Shown piece after piece: positions 32,097 through 47,985 of a stretch of 64,000 nt of DNA (the stretch's first letter is position 1; the number at the start of each line of letters is the position of its first letter). The notes under the pieces were generated by a model. That model did no database searches. It saw nothing but the letters and a program-made list of their open reading frames with translations, and was not told the origin of the DNA. The position numbers and the translations under genes were made by a program. Origin of the DNA: Amoebophrya sp. A120 (taxonomy: Eukaryota > Sar > Dinophyceae > Syndiniales > Amoebophryaceae). Location of the stretch: the NCBI GenBank assembly GCA_905178155.1, contig CAJINV010000011.1, positions 227,029 to 291,028 of the forward strand. Direction: 5' to 3'.

Positions 32097-32400
32097 TTTT
32101 TCGGCCAAGGTTGTTCGATGCTACTAGCTCGTAATAAATGCTACATATTGCTGCACACGTGGTACTATGTATCACAGCGGGACAACGAAGAGAAACTGGT
32201 CCAGGGGAAGCGTTTTCGGGATAGAAAGTAGCTTGTACTTGTTCAAACATCTTCTCTCTCAAGGCCGAATAAATGAAAATGATTGCAAAAGTAAAACTGC
32301 AAATAAAGAACCCTGTACTTCTCTCATTTCCTCGAAATAAAGAGTCCGCACAACAAGAAATCCACGGTTTACAACCTCGCCGGAAACCCGACGTATACAC
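32050..32400. repeat. Direct repeat, copy 1 (oxidoreductase 5' end and upstream)
   Basis: Shares many long matches in the same order with 33055-33395. Examples are the start-codon region (GACATTTTTTCGG here, GGCATTTTTTCGG there), ATGTATCACAGCGGGA, GATAGAAAGTAGCTT and TTTACAACCTCGC. The two copies flank the small GC-rich island at 32430-33055. Confidence 0.8.
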
Positions 32401-32429
32401 GTAGATAAATCAGATGACACAGGCTGCGG

Positions 32430-33055
32430 CAAGTTCTTTTCGGCCCCGTCGCGCCATTGCAGAGTAGGGGCAGTGGAAAAGGCGGGCCTACGCACCAAGA
32501 AGCGGCACACCGACGGGCCAACCACGCACGTGAAGCCGGGCCCGCGCCCGTTGGCCCTTGAAGAGCCTGCTGCGGCTGGTTGGGGCGCCAGGCGAAGGCG
32601 GGAACCCGGAATATGGCAAGGGCGCGGGAAGCTCACGCCCACGGGCGTGCCCTGCCCCAGCGGCCACGAGGGCGCGGTCCGGCTAGTAGCAGCCACCAGG
32701 CCTAGCGCTCGGCCCTTGGCTGTCACTGCGCCACAGGCCAGCGGGGGCGCCAGTGATCCGCCACCCAGAAGAGGCCGGGGGCGCCCTTTCGCGCGGATTG
32801 CTGCCAGGAAGAGAGCCCGCCGCTCGAGTTGTTCAGTTTGTAGTCGCCTAAGGCCGTGCCGGCTTGTACGGGCTCGGCGCTTGTACGGCCGTGGATCTTG
32901 CCTGGTATAGCCTTCCAGCCCGGACCTGGGCGCGTAGATAGGCCTGCGGCTCGAGGATGCCGCGTCCGGCGCTGGTGCCACTTGGTCCGGGAAATCGAGT
33001 CGCGTGCACCCGCCCACGCCGCCTTTCGCACCTGCACGCCGAAGCAGGTATCCGC
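32430..33055. other. GC-rich island C, between the two direct repeats
   Basis: A ~620-bp GC-rich block with sharp edges, bracketed by the ~350-bp direct repeats. Long open frames on both strands are compositional; the minus-strand one simply continues the duplicated start codon into GC-rich sequence without a domain. Confidence 0.6.
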
Positions 33056-33395
33056 TCGGCGGTGACGAATCTGGATCGGGGTCTGGCATTTTTTCGGTCA
33101 CGGTGCGATAGATTCTGAATGCTATTTATTATGCAGACGTGTTTCTAATATCATGTATCACAGCGGGATGAAGACGGAGAGAAAGTGGTCAAGCGTTTTG
33201 GGGATCTGGATAGAAAGTAGCTTTCTCTTTCAAGGCCAAATAGGACTAAACGTTCCAAAATCAAAACTTCTTTCTGCGTTACTCTCTTTCTCTCGAAAAT
33301 GCAACTCCCCGCAGCAGCAGATCCACGTTTTACAACCTCGCAGGAAGCGGAACATACCGCTTTGGCTGGTTGTCAAGAACCAAGTTGTCGCAGTA
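33055..33395 (-). pseudogene. Duplicated 5' fragment of the oxidoreductase gene (direct repeat, copy 2)
   Basis: Contains a diverged copy of the oxidoreductase start (MPDPDPDSS versus MSDPHPDSS) plus the ~300 bases upstream. After about nine codons the similarity stops and GC-rich island C begins, so the Rossmann fold is absent. Best read as a truncated duplicate, with no evidence it is expressed. Confidence 0.7.
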
Positions 33396-34528
33396 CTGGC
33401 CCACGACCGTGGTGGTGCCTGAATGTGAATGTTTAGAAGAAATAACACAGCGCTTTTTAATCAAGAAAGCACGACAGGTTCTTTAGATCAACTTGCGTAA
33501 AGTTCACATCCGAAAGCGGTCTGCAGAGAACCTCGTAGCATTTCGCATCTGAAGAAGGAAATGCCACGAATATCAAAGCTACCTTCTTTTATTCACTTCT
33601 GAGAGTGCGAAACATCGAGCGTCGACCGCCAATTAGGCACAGTATAGATTTTCATTCATGCACACGAGAAACAATCCGAATACAGGAGGGCAGACCTCAA
33701 TACGGTTCGTCTCTATATTTCGTTGCTGGTTTTTATAACAGATACAGGTTCATTTTTAAAGCACTTCTGTAGATTGTTCCAAATTGCAATTGGATCACGA
33801 GTTGATGAAATCGAAACAATAATTTTGTTGGAAGCTGCATGGAAGTACATACACAGCAGCTGTTCGTTGTTGAGTAGTGTAGTTCGAAACGCTTTTCTGT
33901 ACAAGAGGGTGAAAAGGGAGCAACAGTTTTACAGGTTCTTGTAAGGTACAAGTTCATTTTTCAGATAGAGAAACTGGGAAACAAGTAGACGAAACAATAA
34001 TATCCGAAGATAAATAGAAGTACGTTTTGATTTTTCCTTCCAACGATAAATAAAGCTAGGTGATTTTTTTCCTTTGTGAAACAATAATTAAGGTGCTACT
34101 TTAACGAGGTTAACGTAAACGTAAACAGTCTGCTGACGTGGTATTTTTGTTTCTGGACGGAATCTGGTTAATTTTTGTCTGGTAGAAGTTTGCTTTTGCG
34201 CAAAGCCGCATGATCTGCAGCTTTACTCAGGATATTTTTGCACAGAAGCGGTTAATGTAAAACTGAGTTCGATTTGCGATAGCACATGCGGCTGATAAGC
34301 GATTTTTATCAACCAAACGCGTTGTACAGCTATGCAATTAAGTAGTTTATATCGAATATCATTTTCATACTCTGCAATCTGTAGTAGACTGAAGCTATCA
34401 CTAGCGTAGGTTCTTGATTTAAATTTCGTTTTGATCTACCCCCGGCTGCATAAGCATATTTGTAGTCGCTGCAGAAGATGAGGAAGCCGTAGGATGGAAT
34501 ATGTCACTCATGTTCCATTCCTTCCACT
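33396..34528. other. AT-rich intergenic region
   Basis: About 1.1 kb of AT-rich sequence downstream of the PACRG stop. Short internal similarities (for example CAGATACAGGTTCATTTTTAA and GGTACAAGTTCATTTTTCAG near 33740 and 33945) suggest an old local duplication. No coding frame or RNA gene recognised. Confidence 0.45.
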
Positions 34529-37500
34529 CTACTGCAGGCACGATTCGTAGGTGGGGATGCTGTACTTGATGTTGTAGAACGCCGTTTCGGGTGCCGCGCG
34601 TTCCATCGGGTATCGAACTGAAATCTCGAGTCACGATAAGTAGCGAACTTTTGTCATGCATATAGAGCGGGGTAACAGCTAAACCAACTAACTCGGGATT
34701 GTAAGTGCGAAAATTTTTCGGGCGGCCGAGACGGGTCGCCGCGCACGAGCTCCCTAGCCAGGTAGGGGTAGCTCGTGGCGACCACTAGCTAGCAGGCAAC
34801 TCGTGTGGGCAAGGGCCGACGATCGCACAGTCGGCGACAGCCGGAATCCCCTATGCGGATTTGTGCTCTTGTGCATGCTATTTGTGCTCTTGGGGTCTTT
34901 TTTGAAAATCGGTGGGGCAACGTTTTCGCTTTCTTTGCAACGCAGGCGGTGCCTGTTTTGTCATGGCGAAATATTCCCTGCCGTGAAGCTAACATTTATG
35001 AAGCGCAACAATTTTCCACGCTTTCCGACTGAAGCGAGTTTGTGAACGAAAGCACAAAAATCATGCACAAAGCCGCACGATTTGCATATGTTGCCAGGAC
35101 GTTTTCAGAGCACACCTCTGACCGAAGTCGCCGGCTACGGCTCCGGCGTCGCTATATAGAAAAATTTTCGCACCTAGAATCCCGAGTTAGTTGGTTTAGT
35201 TGTTACCCCGCTCTAAATATTTTTCTATCACGAAGACATCTTCAAGAAAGACTTACGACTTTATTCGTGACCATCACCGTGAGGCATGACAAAAATAAGC
35301 TGTCGTGACCCAAAATTGCTTCTGTCGATACCAATTGCAGCAATTCCTGGGACATGATCGCGATGTTGCGTCCGTCCTCATGGCGTTGGGCAAAATCCAT
35401 TTCGTCACCGAGGTTACGCCACTCGCACACAAACAGGTTCAAAATCGGCAGGAACAGCTTGTAGTGCGGAATCTGTGGCGATACGTTTTTTAGCTTTGAT
35501 GGCATGACAAATTTCGATGGCAGCTGCTCTGTACTCATGTACAAGATAAATCACTTTCGAACAAGAAACGCGTGTAGTTGTAGAGAAATCGGCCTAATGA
35601 CTGGTGCATCTCCGGAAGAAGAAGAGCTTCAACTTCTATCAAAAGATAACGTATTAAGTACCAGGGCTTCGCCCAGAGTGGGTCCCCTCGGCACGAGCTC
35701 ACGCAGGACCTTGATGCACTTGCAGATCACGTTCCTGTCCTTTTCCAACATATTGCGATGAATGCTCTGCATCACTTCCGGCAGCGCCGCGGCGGAATAT
35801 GGGGCGGAATAAAACTCCTGCATCTGCGTACTATGTAGTTTGTCTTTGATATCCTTATCTAGAAATACCTGCTGGTCGCGCGCTTCAAATTCAACTGGTC
35901 AAAACCTACCGAACGCATGACAGGAGCAGGACTGCAGAACACATTCTATTCATCTGATTACGTTCATCTTCATGATGACAGTGTCATCAAGCCTGTGGAG
36001 GCTCATGCCTGCTGGTGGTGTTATCATGACACCACCAGCATCAAAGAATAAAATCAATGATCATGACAGACCACTGTAGATGCAGGTGTTTGATTTCTCC
36101 CCCCCGTAAAAGCCGGTCCTCGTTCAAAGTGCGTATCATGCTCATCGTACCTGGTGTTGAGCGGTCAGAAGTCATACTGATGCTGAAGACGCAATGGAAA
36201 ATACTTCATCTGTCATGCATGCACGACACGACACAAACGTTAGAAGTATCGAGTGAAAAGGAAAGTATAACTAAAACTCATGGAATCACCTCGTCGTGTA
36301 CCCAACATCACAAACACCAGTAGAAGAAATGAAAAATACCTTCGAAGCTAACGTAGTTAAACGGGAATTTTCTTTCGCGGATGCCATCCACGAAAATCGG
36401 CAGGAAAATCCTTGTGTTCACCGATTCCACGGGCACCCGCCACTCCAGCGTCATTTTCGAACCGTGCTTGATCGGATCCTGGGCAAAAGTATCGCACTCC
36501 GGTACTAATTGCGATATTGCATGACAGATCTGCGCTCTTTCCCAAAACTGCATGACAAATATACTGTTTTTGGTTCTGACAAAGTTTGTCATGCAAATCA
36601 TACTAAATACAATACTTTTGCCATCCATAAATCGCGATCGGGAGGTCTCCACGCTCGAACATCTTCCGGAATTTGGTACCTTCGATGGGCGGAACGTTTG
36701 TGATGCAAAACGCCATAGGGTGTTTATTACGCTTTGTGTTTGTCATGCAGAAAATCGATTGCAAAAAAACCATCTTCAAATCATGAAAACAATTAAATGA
36801 TTATACCCGGTTCTAGCAGCGCTTCGAAGACCAGGTTGGGAATGTCCAGCCGCTTGTCGATAATCGGTTCCAGTGCGTTGGCCTTGTCCGGTCCGGGGCC
36901 CCACGCGCTGACTGGTCTTGACCGCAACGCGCCCGCACTTTGGCTTCGTTGGAGGAACTTCTGCCGGAGCAGCGTCGCTGGGTGGACGGGCAGTTCGCCG
37001 GGGGCCAACCTGGAAATGAAGGGTTTTATATCTAAAAATGATTTTGTCATGCATGACAAGCAAAAATATTTGTGAGGCTGAGGACATCCCGTTTCTGCAT
37101 GACAAATCGGTTTATTTCTACCAGGTGTGTGTCACTCGCAGCGGGTCATCAGGGTCTGCGGCCGTCGCCGTGTTCGTCCTGGCGTTCGCCGTTTTTGGTC
37201 GCGCGGCCTTCGTCGCTTTGTACTTTTTCGCAGCGCCGATGACGTTCCCGGTCTTCTCGCAGAACAGACTCGTGATTTCGTCGTCGTCGATGGCTTCACG
37301 CAGTTGCGTCTTGATTCGGCTTGCACTGGCAGAGCGCGGGCGGGTGGAGCCTGTGACGTTTCTTTCTAGTACAACTATACGCAGCATCAGCTTAATAGCG
37401 AGAAAGGTCGTGGAACAAGACTGTAATTCTCCTACATACAGGAGAGCAGATGATGAAACGCAAATCTTTTATATATTTTTGGATTATGCGTAGTACTCAC

Positions 37501-38765
37501 AAGTCAATTTTTATACATGGTAAAACATGTTGAAGCAAAACAACCTCTAGTACTACCGTCCATCTTGCGCTTGACATACTCCTTCATCAGGTCCTCTTTG
37601 CGGTATTGCTCGCTCTCCTCGAATATCAAATGCAAAAATGTCTGGGTCTGGAAGAATGCCAGACTTGTCATGCTAAACCGAAGTGCGACACACTTTGCCT
37701 CCCCCTGTGCAAACAGCCGCAGATGGCTGTCACGCAGGGAAGGTGGGTCAGACGGACATCGAAATGCCAGACTTGTCATGCAGGTTTTCCATGACCCATG
37801 AAGGCTGGTATGTAGGACATAGCATGACAGAGTCTGTGAGAGTTGGAGTTCTATCATGCCTATCCACATGAGAAACTGCCTCGCGATTAGGTCAAAAGTG
37901 GACAGCTTTTGGTAATCATGCAACACAGATTTTTACATGATTCAGATTTACCATGACAAGTGACTTTGTTCCAGACCCAGACATTTTTGCATTTGATATC
38001 GAAGAACACGTCCGCGTCGGGGTCTCCGGGTTCCGGCACGATCGGAATACCGCCCTCCTTCTTCTTCGCGACGTGTCGATGGTAGTCCGAGGGGTGGTCG
38101 CCCGCTAAACCCTCGATCTTCTTCCCGCCGCGGAGTTTCGGGCCACTGCTCGTCGGTCGGGGGCCCAATCCCTTGTTTGCCCGCGACAATGCGGAGGAGT
38201 CGTTCTTGTTCATTTTTCCAAGCGAGGAGGAAGAAGCCCACCGGGTCGTGGTCGGCTGCTCGGCACCAGTTTGTTCCTGCTTGCTTCCACTTACAGTGGT
38301 CGTTGGGTAAGCAGACGCTGGACGGACGAGCGACGTGATGGAGTTGTTGTTGTTGGAAGAGGAAGTTGCGGCTGCAGGGTTTTTCTTCGCGACCGACGAT
38401 GTGTTCACATTTTCCTTGTCCTGCGTCTCCTTCGAGGAAGAGCTGTCCAAATTTAACAAGTCCCGACCCAGATTCTGCATGGCTAACACGGCGTGCTGAT
38501 TCGTCGAGTTCTTCACGGCGACGGGCGCTGGAAGCTGGTGCTTGTTATCCTGCTGGTTCAGACGCGACGACGTTTTGGTCACCTCCTGCAGCGGCGCACG
38601 AGAGGACGAGACGTTCTGCTTCACCAAGGTGCTGCTCTTGTTCCGTCGGAGCGGTAGCTGCTCGATGCCCTGCCACCTCTCCTTGAGCAAATGCTGGACC
38701 AAACCACGCTTGACCGGCTCTTCCATCTGCAGCGCAACGCGCGATCTGTATATTTGTTTTTGCAT
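34529..38765 (-). CDS. PACRG: PACRG-domain protein with long N-terminal extension (axonemal)
   Basis: Exons 38765-37999, 37618-37557, 37365-37122, 37009-36807, 36679-36636, 36469-36340, 35894-35662, 35472-35332 and 34624-34529 sum to 1920 nt (639 aa). The C-terminal domain matches the Parkin co-regulated family: PGTKFRKMFERGDLPI, FLPIFVDGIRERKFPF, MLEKDRNVICKCIKVLREL, GEALIPHYKLFLPILNLF and the ending AFYNIKYSIPTYESCLQ. PACRG lies at the inner junction of axonemal doublet microtubules, implying a flagellated stage. The first ~370 residues are a basic Ser/Thr/Pro-rich extension with repeated short motifs (RPASA, RPRSAS, RPKTAN, SRPVSAW), perhaps microtubule-binding. Two introns are TIR elements, the rest GT-AG or near it. 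The true start may lie further upstream, as exons up to an ATG at 39425 can be drawn. Confidence 0.85.
34625..35331 (-). other. Last PACRG intron carrying a nested inverted-repeat element
   Basis: A ~707-bp intron beginning GTATCGACAG; the 3' splice after GACTCGAG is the one that keeps frame (LLQL-ISVRYPMERAAPETAFYNIKY). Its own outer arms share TCACGA and TTTTGTCATGC in opposite orientation, so it looks like an introner that was later invaded by the element at 34665-35214. Confidence 0.65.
34665..35214. mobile_element. 550-bp MITE-like element with ~55-bp terminal inverted repeats and TA flanks
   Basis: The left end reads GAGCGGGGTAACAGCTAAAC and the reverse complement of the right end reads GAGCGGGGTAACAACTAAAC. 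The match continues to about 55 bp with only three differences. Both ends abut the dinucleotide TA (34663-34664 and 35215-35216), the target duplication of Tc1/mariner-type elements. No transposase frame is present, so it is non-autonomous. It sits inside the last PACRG intron. Confidence 0.85.
36476..36635 (-). mobile_element. Introner element 5 (PACRG intron, direct repeat GATCGG)
   Basis: A 160-bp element flanked by GATCGG (36470-36475 and 36636-36641). The inverted arms contain GGCAAAAGTAT (gene strand) against GGGCAAAAGTATCGCACT. Excision with one repeat gives ERGDLPIKHGSKMTLEWRV in frame, the conserved PACRG segment. The interior has TTTGTCATGC and GCATGACAAA. Confidence 0.85.
37624..37998 (-). 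mobile_element. Introner element 6 (PACRG N-terminal region, direct repeat TCGAA)
   Basis: A 375-bp element with a perfect ~30-bp terminal inverted repeat (starts TATCAAATGCAAAAATGTCT on both strands) and 5-bp flanks TCGAA (37619-37623 and 37999-38003). Excision with one flank gives DVFFEESEQYRKEDLMKEY in frame. The interior holds several copies of the ATGACAAGT/GTCATG type of motif. Confidence 0.9.
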
Positions 38766-39425
38766 TTGCTCCTTCGCATGCGCAAATATGCATGAGAAAC
38801 AGAGAGGCGAATTGTATTATTTGCGCATGACAAACAAACGAAAACGCATGTTGACATAAAAACCAATTCACGAGTACCGGTCACTGATCGCGTACAGCCT
38901 GCTTCGGCTCGCCACCCTTTGGTCTTGTCGCATCCGCTATCGTGATGGAAATTTCAGTCAATAAACATCTCCGTCAAGATGTACAACCCAATTGTAATGT
39001 CAGTGTCACCTTCCACCTGTCGCTGCGCATGACAACCTGCATATAATTCGACGCAATAAAAATTCTAGTCAAGAAAGAGACGGACCTCCCTGCCAGGTGC
39101 ATGTAAGAAGCACAGATATAAATCCTGATACTCCTGACTTGTGTTTGATTTGACTCAAAAGATCCTCCGACATACTCCTTGCAACGTGCTCAACACTGCT
39201 GTCTTCGCCGTGTTCCGCGTTCGCATCTTCTGCAGGTGATCAACCTGATGTTTTGTATTGTTTGCGAATCAAAGGCAAATTACAAATTGCGCAATGCTTT
39301 TGTGCAGTAAAAAAGGAGTTTGTCATACAGATTATGCAAGCGGAAAGATGAAGATCAAATACCGAGGATGCGCTCTTTGGACGGCACGAGACCGGCGTGA
39401 TCGAGCCGGGCGGTGGGTGCAGCAT
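38766..39425 (-). other. Possible 5' exons of the PACRG gene
   Basis: An ATG at 39425 opens MLHPPPGSITPVSCRPKSAS, which has the same RPKSAS-type motif as the PACRG extension. Candidate GT-AG introns and an element between two GATC copies (38743-38746 and 38886-38889) could join it through ~39240-39160 and ~38935-38890 to the exon at 38746. This element has no clear TIR, and several joins are possible, so I leave it as a suggestion only. Confidence 0.3.
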
Positions 39426-39489
39426 CTTTGCCTAGTGCTCCTGCTACTTCTGCACTTTTCGTTTTTGTCCGCTGGTGGTTGCGTTACTT

Positions 39490-40600
39490 GCGTACTACAA
39501 CAACTAGGCCTACTCCCTCTGCAGCTAGTTCTTGTGCCTACTATTTCTAATTGATTTTTTGATTCATGTATACTGGTGTGTCAGCGTTCTACGAGTTGTG
39601 CCGTCGTGATGAAACAAGTTGGTCTTTATTTGGATTCAGGCTCAAGCCATCCCTTTAAAAAGACGAGGGTTATGCTGCAAGTGCTGAGTTTACAATAAAC
39701 ACGTTTACATCAAGTTCGAGCAACTTAAGTATCTGTTATTGTTTGCTTCAAACGAAAGCCCTCGCACTGTCTTGCTTCCTACTCAAATACAGCTTCATTC
39801 GCTCCTGGTTTAGGAATGCACTCAACATCATGTCGCTCACAGGCAAAATCGCTCCGGAACAACAGAGTAGAACTCCAACGAAACATGGGAAGCTAAAAAG
39901 CCTCAGGCGACATTCGATGAAACGAGTATGCCTGGCGCCTGCGTGCTGTTATTAGCGTTGGCCACTGGCGCCACGGCAGCGCGCGTCAGTCTCAGCCAAC
40001 CAACAAGCCCGCGGTGCAGGAACTAGTGCCACATTGGCATGATCCAACTCCAAGGGCGTGAGAGTGACCATAAGGGGCCGCCGCGCAAACCGAAAGGCAA
40101 CCGCGCAGCGCATCTCTGCCTGTCTGACAGCGAACAAGCTGGCCCTGCCCGCCATCGGGCCCTGGCAACAGGTTTAGATTGCCGGACCCCCTGTCCGCCC
40201 GACGAGTAGCAAAGAAGCGCGGGCCAAAGAGGCAGGGCGGCAGCATATGGCCCACAGAAAAATGAGCCCCGCCCCCCTCGCCGGGAAAAGAGCGAAAGCG
40301 CTGCGCCAGAGCGCGCCCTGCGTTCCGGGGTGCGTCCCCGGCCCGTATTTTTCGCAGAAAGAGGCCACGCCGGCCGCGGACTTCGGGAGGCGTGCCCGCG
40401 CCGTCTGAAAAGACGGGGGGCAGGGCCGGATCGATGGACCAGGCGCGCGCAGTTTAGCGGAGTCGCCTCTCCTTTGCCGACCGACGGCGATCCACAATTG
40501 AGGCGGGCGCGATGTTGGATAGCCGACGGTCGAAAAGCCATCTTTCAATCTCGCCTTGGATCTCCTCGAAAGTGGCGTCTGCAAATAAATTTGGCGTGGC
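39490..40600. repeat. Tandem duplication, copy 1 (AT-rich part plus GC-rich island D)
   Basis: Matches 40637-41720 in order. Examples are ATTTTTGATTCAT, CGCCGTCGTGA / GCCGTCGTGA, TCGCTCACAGGCAAAATC, GAAACGAGTATGCC, and inside the GC-rich part GGGCCGCCGCGCA. Copies are diverged by substitutions and small gaps. The GC-rich part is ~39955-40560. No gene seen in either copy. Confidence 0.8.
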
Positions 40601-40636
40601 CCTTGTTGTATGACTTGTCTGCGACTCCCTGCGCTA

Positions 40637-41720
40637 GTAGTCACTTGCCTACAACGAACTCGCTGCGCAGCTAGTACTGTCTACTATTGGATTTTTGATT
40701 CATAGTAGCGTGTCCCGACTAACGCCGTCGTGAAATTGGTTCTTATTTGAATTTAGGCTCGTCAAACATCCATCAACACTCTCTCAAGAGGTTGATGCAA
40801 GAGCGGCTTTTACAGATCGCAATCAAAACGATCGCACTCTCGCTCTTTACTCAAATGAACACTCACTAGCTCCTGGTAAAGGACTGCACTCATCAGATCG
40901 CTCACAGGCAAAATCACTCGGGAACAACGGAGAACAATACCAATCAAAAACGCGTCGACAAAAGGCTTTAGGCTACATTCGAAACGAGTATGCCGGGGGC
41001 TTCCTGTTGTGAGCCATTGGCGCGACGGTGCGCGTCAGTCACATAGATACAGGAGCTGCATGCCAGCGGTTCACGGAATAATGCGCACCGAAGGGCACTT
41101 GCGTGACCACAAAGGGCCGCCGCGCAGACCAAAAGGCACACGCGCAACGCACCTCGCTCGGGCAACGTCAGGCAGCAAGCAAGGAAGCCGGCCCCGCTCG
41201 CGGTCGTTCCGGGGCAATGAATGTATCCAGAGGACCGGCTCACCTACCCGACTTTCCTGCCCTGCGGATAACCAACGCGGCAGGCGCGCCGCCAGTCGCT
41301 TACTACACCCAGCTCGCGCAACCGCGGGGCCACGGAAATCAAAAGCGGGCCCGCCTGAGCTGCCGCCTTTGGCCCGCACACACAAGGGCCCACCCTACGC
41401 GCTTTTCGTCGCGGGGCGCGTCGACGGCAAAAGCGCCCACGCGTTCCGCCACGAACTGGACGAGCTTCCTATTGGCGCCACGCTGGAGCAATTCCCTCCT
41501 TGCTTTGAGCCATCGACTGGCACAGCCGGAGGCCCGTTGCCGGCATTCCAGTATTGCGGCTGGTGTGCCTGCGGGAGAAACTGATGTTGCTGGCTGCGCC
41601 TTGTGGTAAGGCGGAGGGAGAAGGCGCCAACATGCCCGCGCCGCGCATCAGGGACCGAGCGCCCCATTGGGGGGCGGGCATCGATACATCTTGTGTTCCT
41701 GCAATTGACAGAAAAAGCTA
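40637..41720. repeat. Tandem duplication, copy 2 (AT-rich part plus GC-rich island E)
   Basis: Second copy of the ~1.15-kb unit described at 39490-40600; its GC-rich part is ~40990-41700. Similarity is clear from ~40637 to ~41215 and fades afterwards. Open frames on both strands are compositional only. Confidence 0.8.
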
Positions 41721-42286
41721 CGGGAAAGGGGAAACTGTTGGTGGGAATGAAACAAAAGAGAAACAGCAATCGACATGTAGAGAGTATCATGAAATTGCGA
41801 TTGCGTCAAGAAGTCGCAAAATAGCAAAGTAGAGCTTCACCCTCGCGTACTGCTGAAAGAGCATGACTAACTGCGTTTGACACACTCAACTCCAAGTCCA
41901 AGCTGCGCTCGTCCGTCACTCATAGAGATTTGTTCGTTCTCTTTCGCTGCACACTGCAACAGATTGCACTAAGCTGCTCTCAACAACCACAGACACGCAG
42001 ATGCACTCATTGATACACAAAAATACATTTCCATTTATCAAGATCCGTCTTGTCACTGACAACACACGAGCGGCGAATGTGTTGATAAACAGGCGGCTGT
42101 GCTGCATGTGCACACAAGCAGTGCTCAACAAGACGAACAGGAGCATGGAGCACGACATTAAACGATAAGTAACCGTTGGATGTAACATCCATCCTCAAAC
42201 ACGCGGTGATCAGGGAAATCTTATAGTTGTGCAGAAAATCTTTTACTCTGTAGTCACAGGACGACTACCACTACTGGTGGTTACCT
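41721..42286. other. Spacer downstream of RecQ
   Basis: About 565 bases between the tandem duplication and the RecQ stop. Normal composition; no convincing frame, RNA gene or repeat seen. Confidence 0.45.
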
Positions 42287-47722
<5,436 letters not shown>

Positions 47723-47985
47723 AGAATCAACAACACCAACGAGAGGCCAGGCTCAATTTGTAAGCGGTGCATGACATAAACAGACTGTGTAAGCGATGCA
47801 TGACAAATGTTGGCATTACCCAAATCCAGTTTGTCATGCTGTTTGAGCAAACAAGATGCCATTTGTCATGCTACTCGAGCACCTCTATTTCTTACCCAAA
47901 ACAGGCTTCCAATCGGCCTCAGTTCCCTGCTCTGCAAGACTACAGGCGCGCTGTGTATTGCATTTTATGCATTAGTTACAATCTT
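47723..47985. other. Short spacer with introner-type motifs
   Basis: 263 bases between the RecQ start and the stop of the next gene. TGTCATGC / GCATGACAAA motifs occur four times (about 47770-47875), as inside the introns. The spacer may therefore contain a degenerate element, or an intron of a longer RecQ transcript. Confidence 0.45.

Noticed and set aside
32430-33090. A second, intact oxidoreductase gene starting near 33090
   Set aside because: Only about nine codons resemble the real gene; the rest is GC-rich island without a Rossmann motif.
38747-38885. A twelfth introner between GATC copies upstream of the PACRG extension
   Set aside because: The direct repeat and frame can be made to fit, but no terminal inverted repeat is visible and the upstream exon is uncertain.
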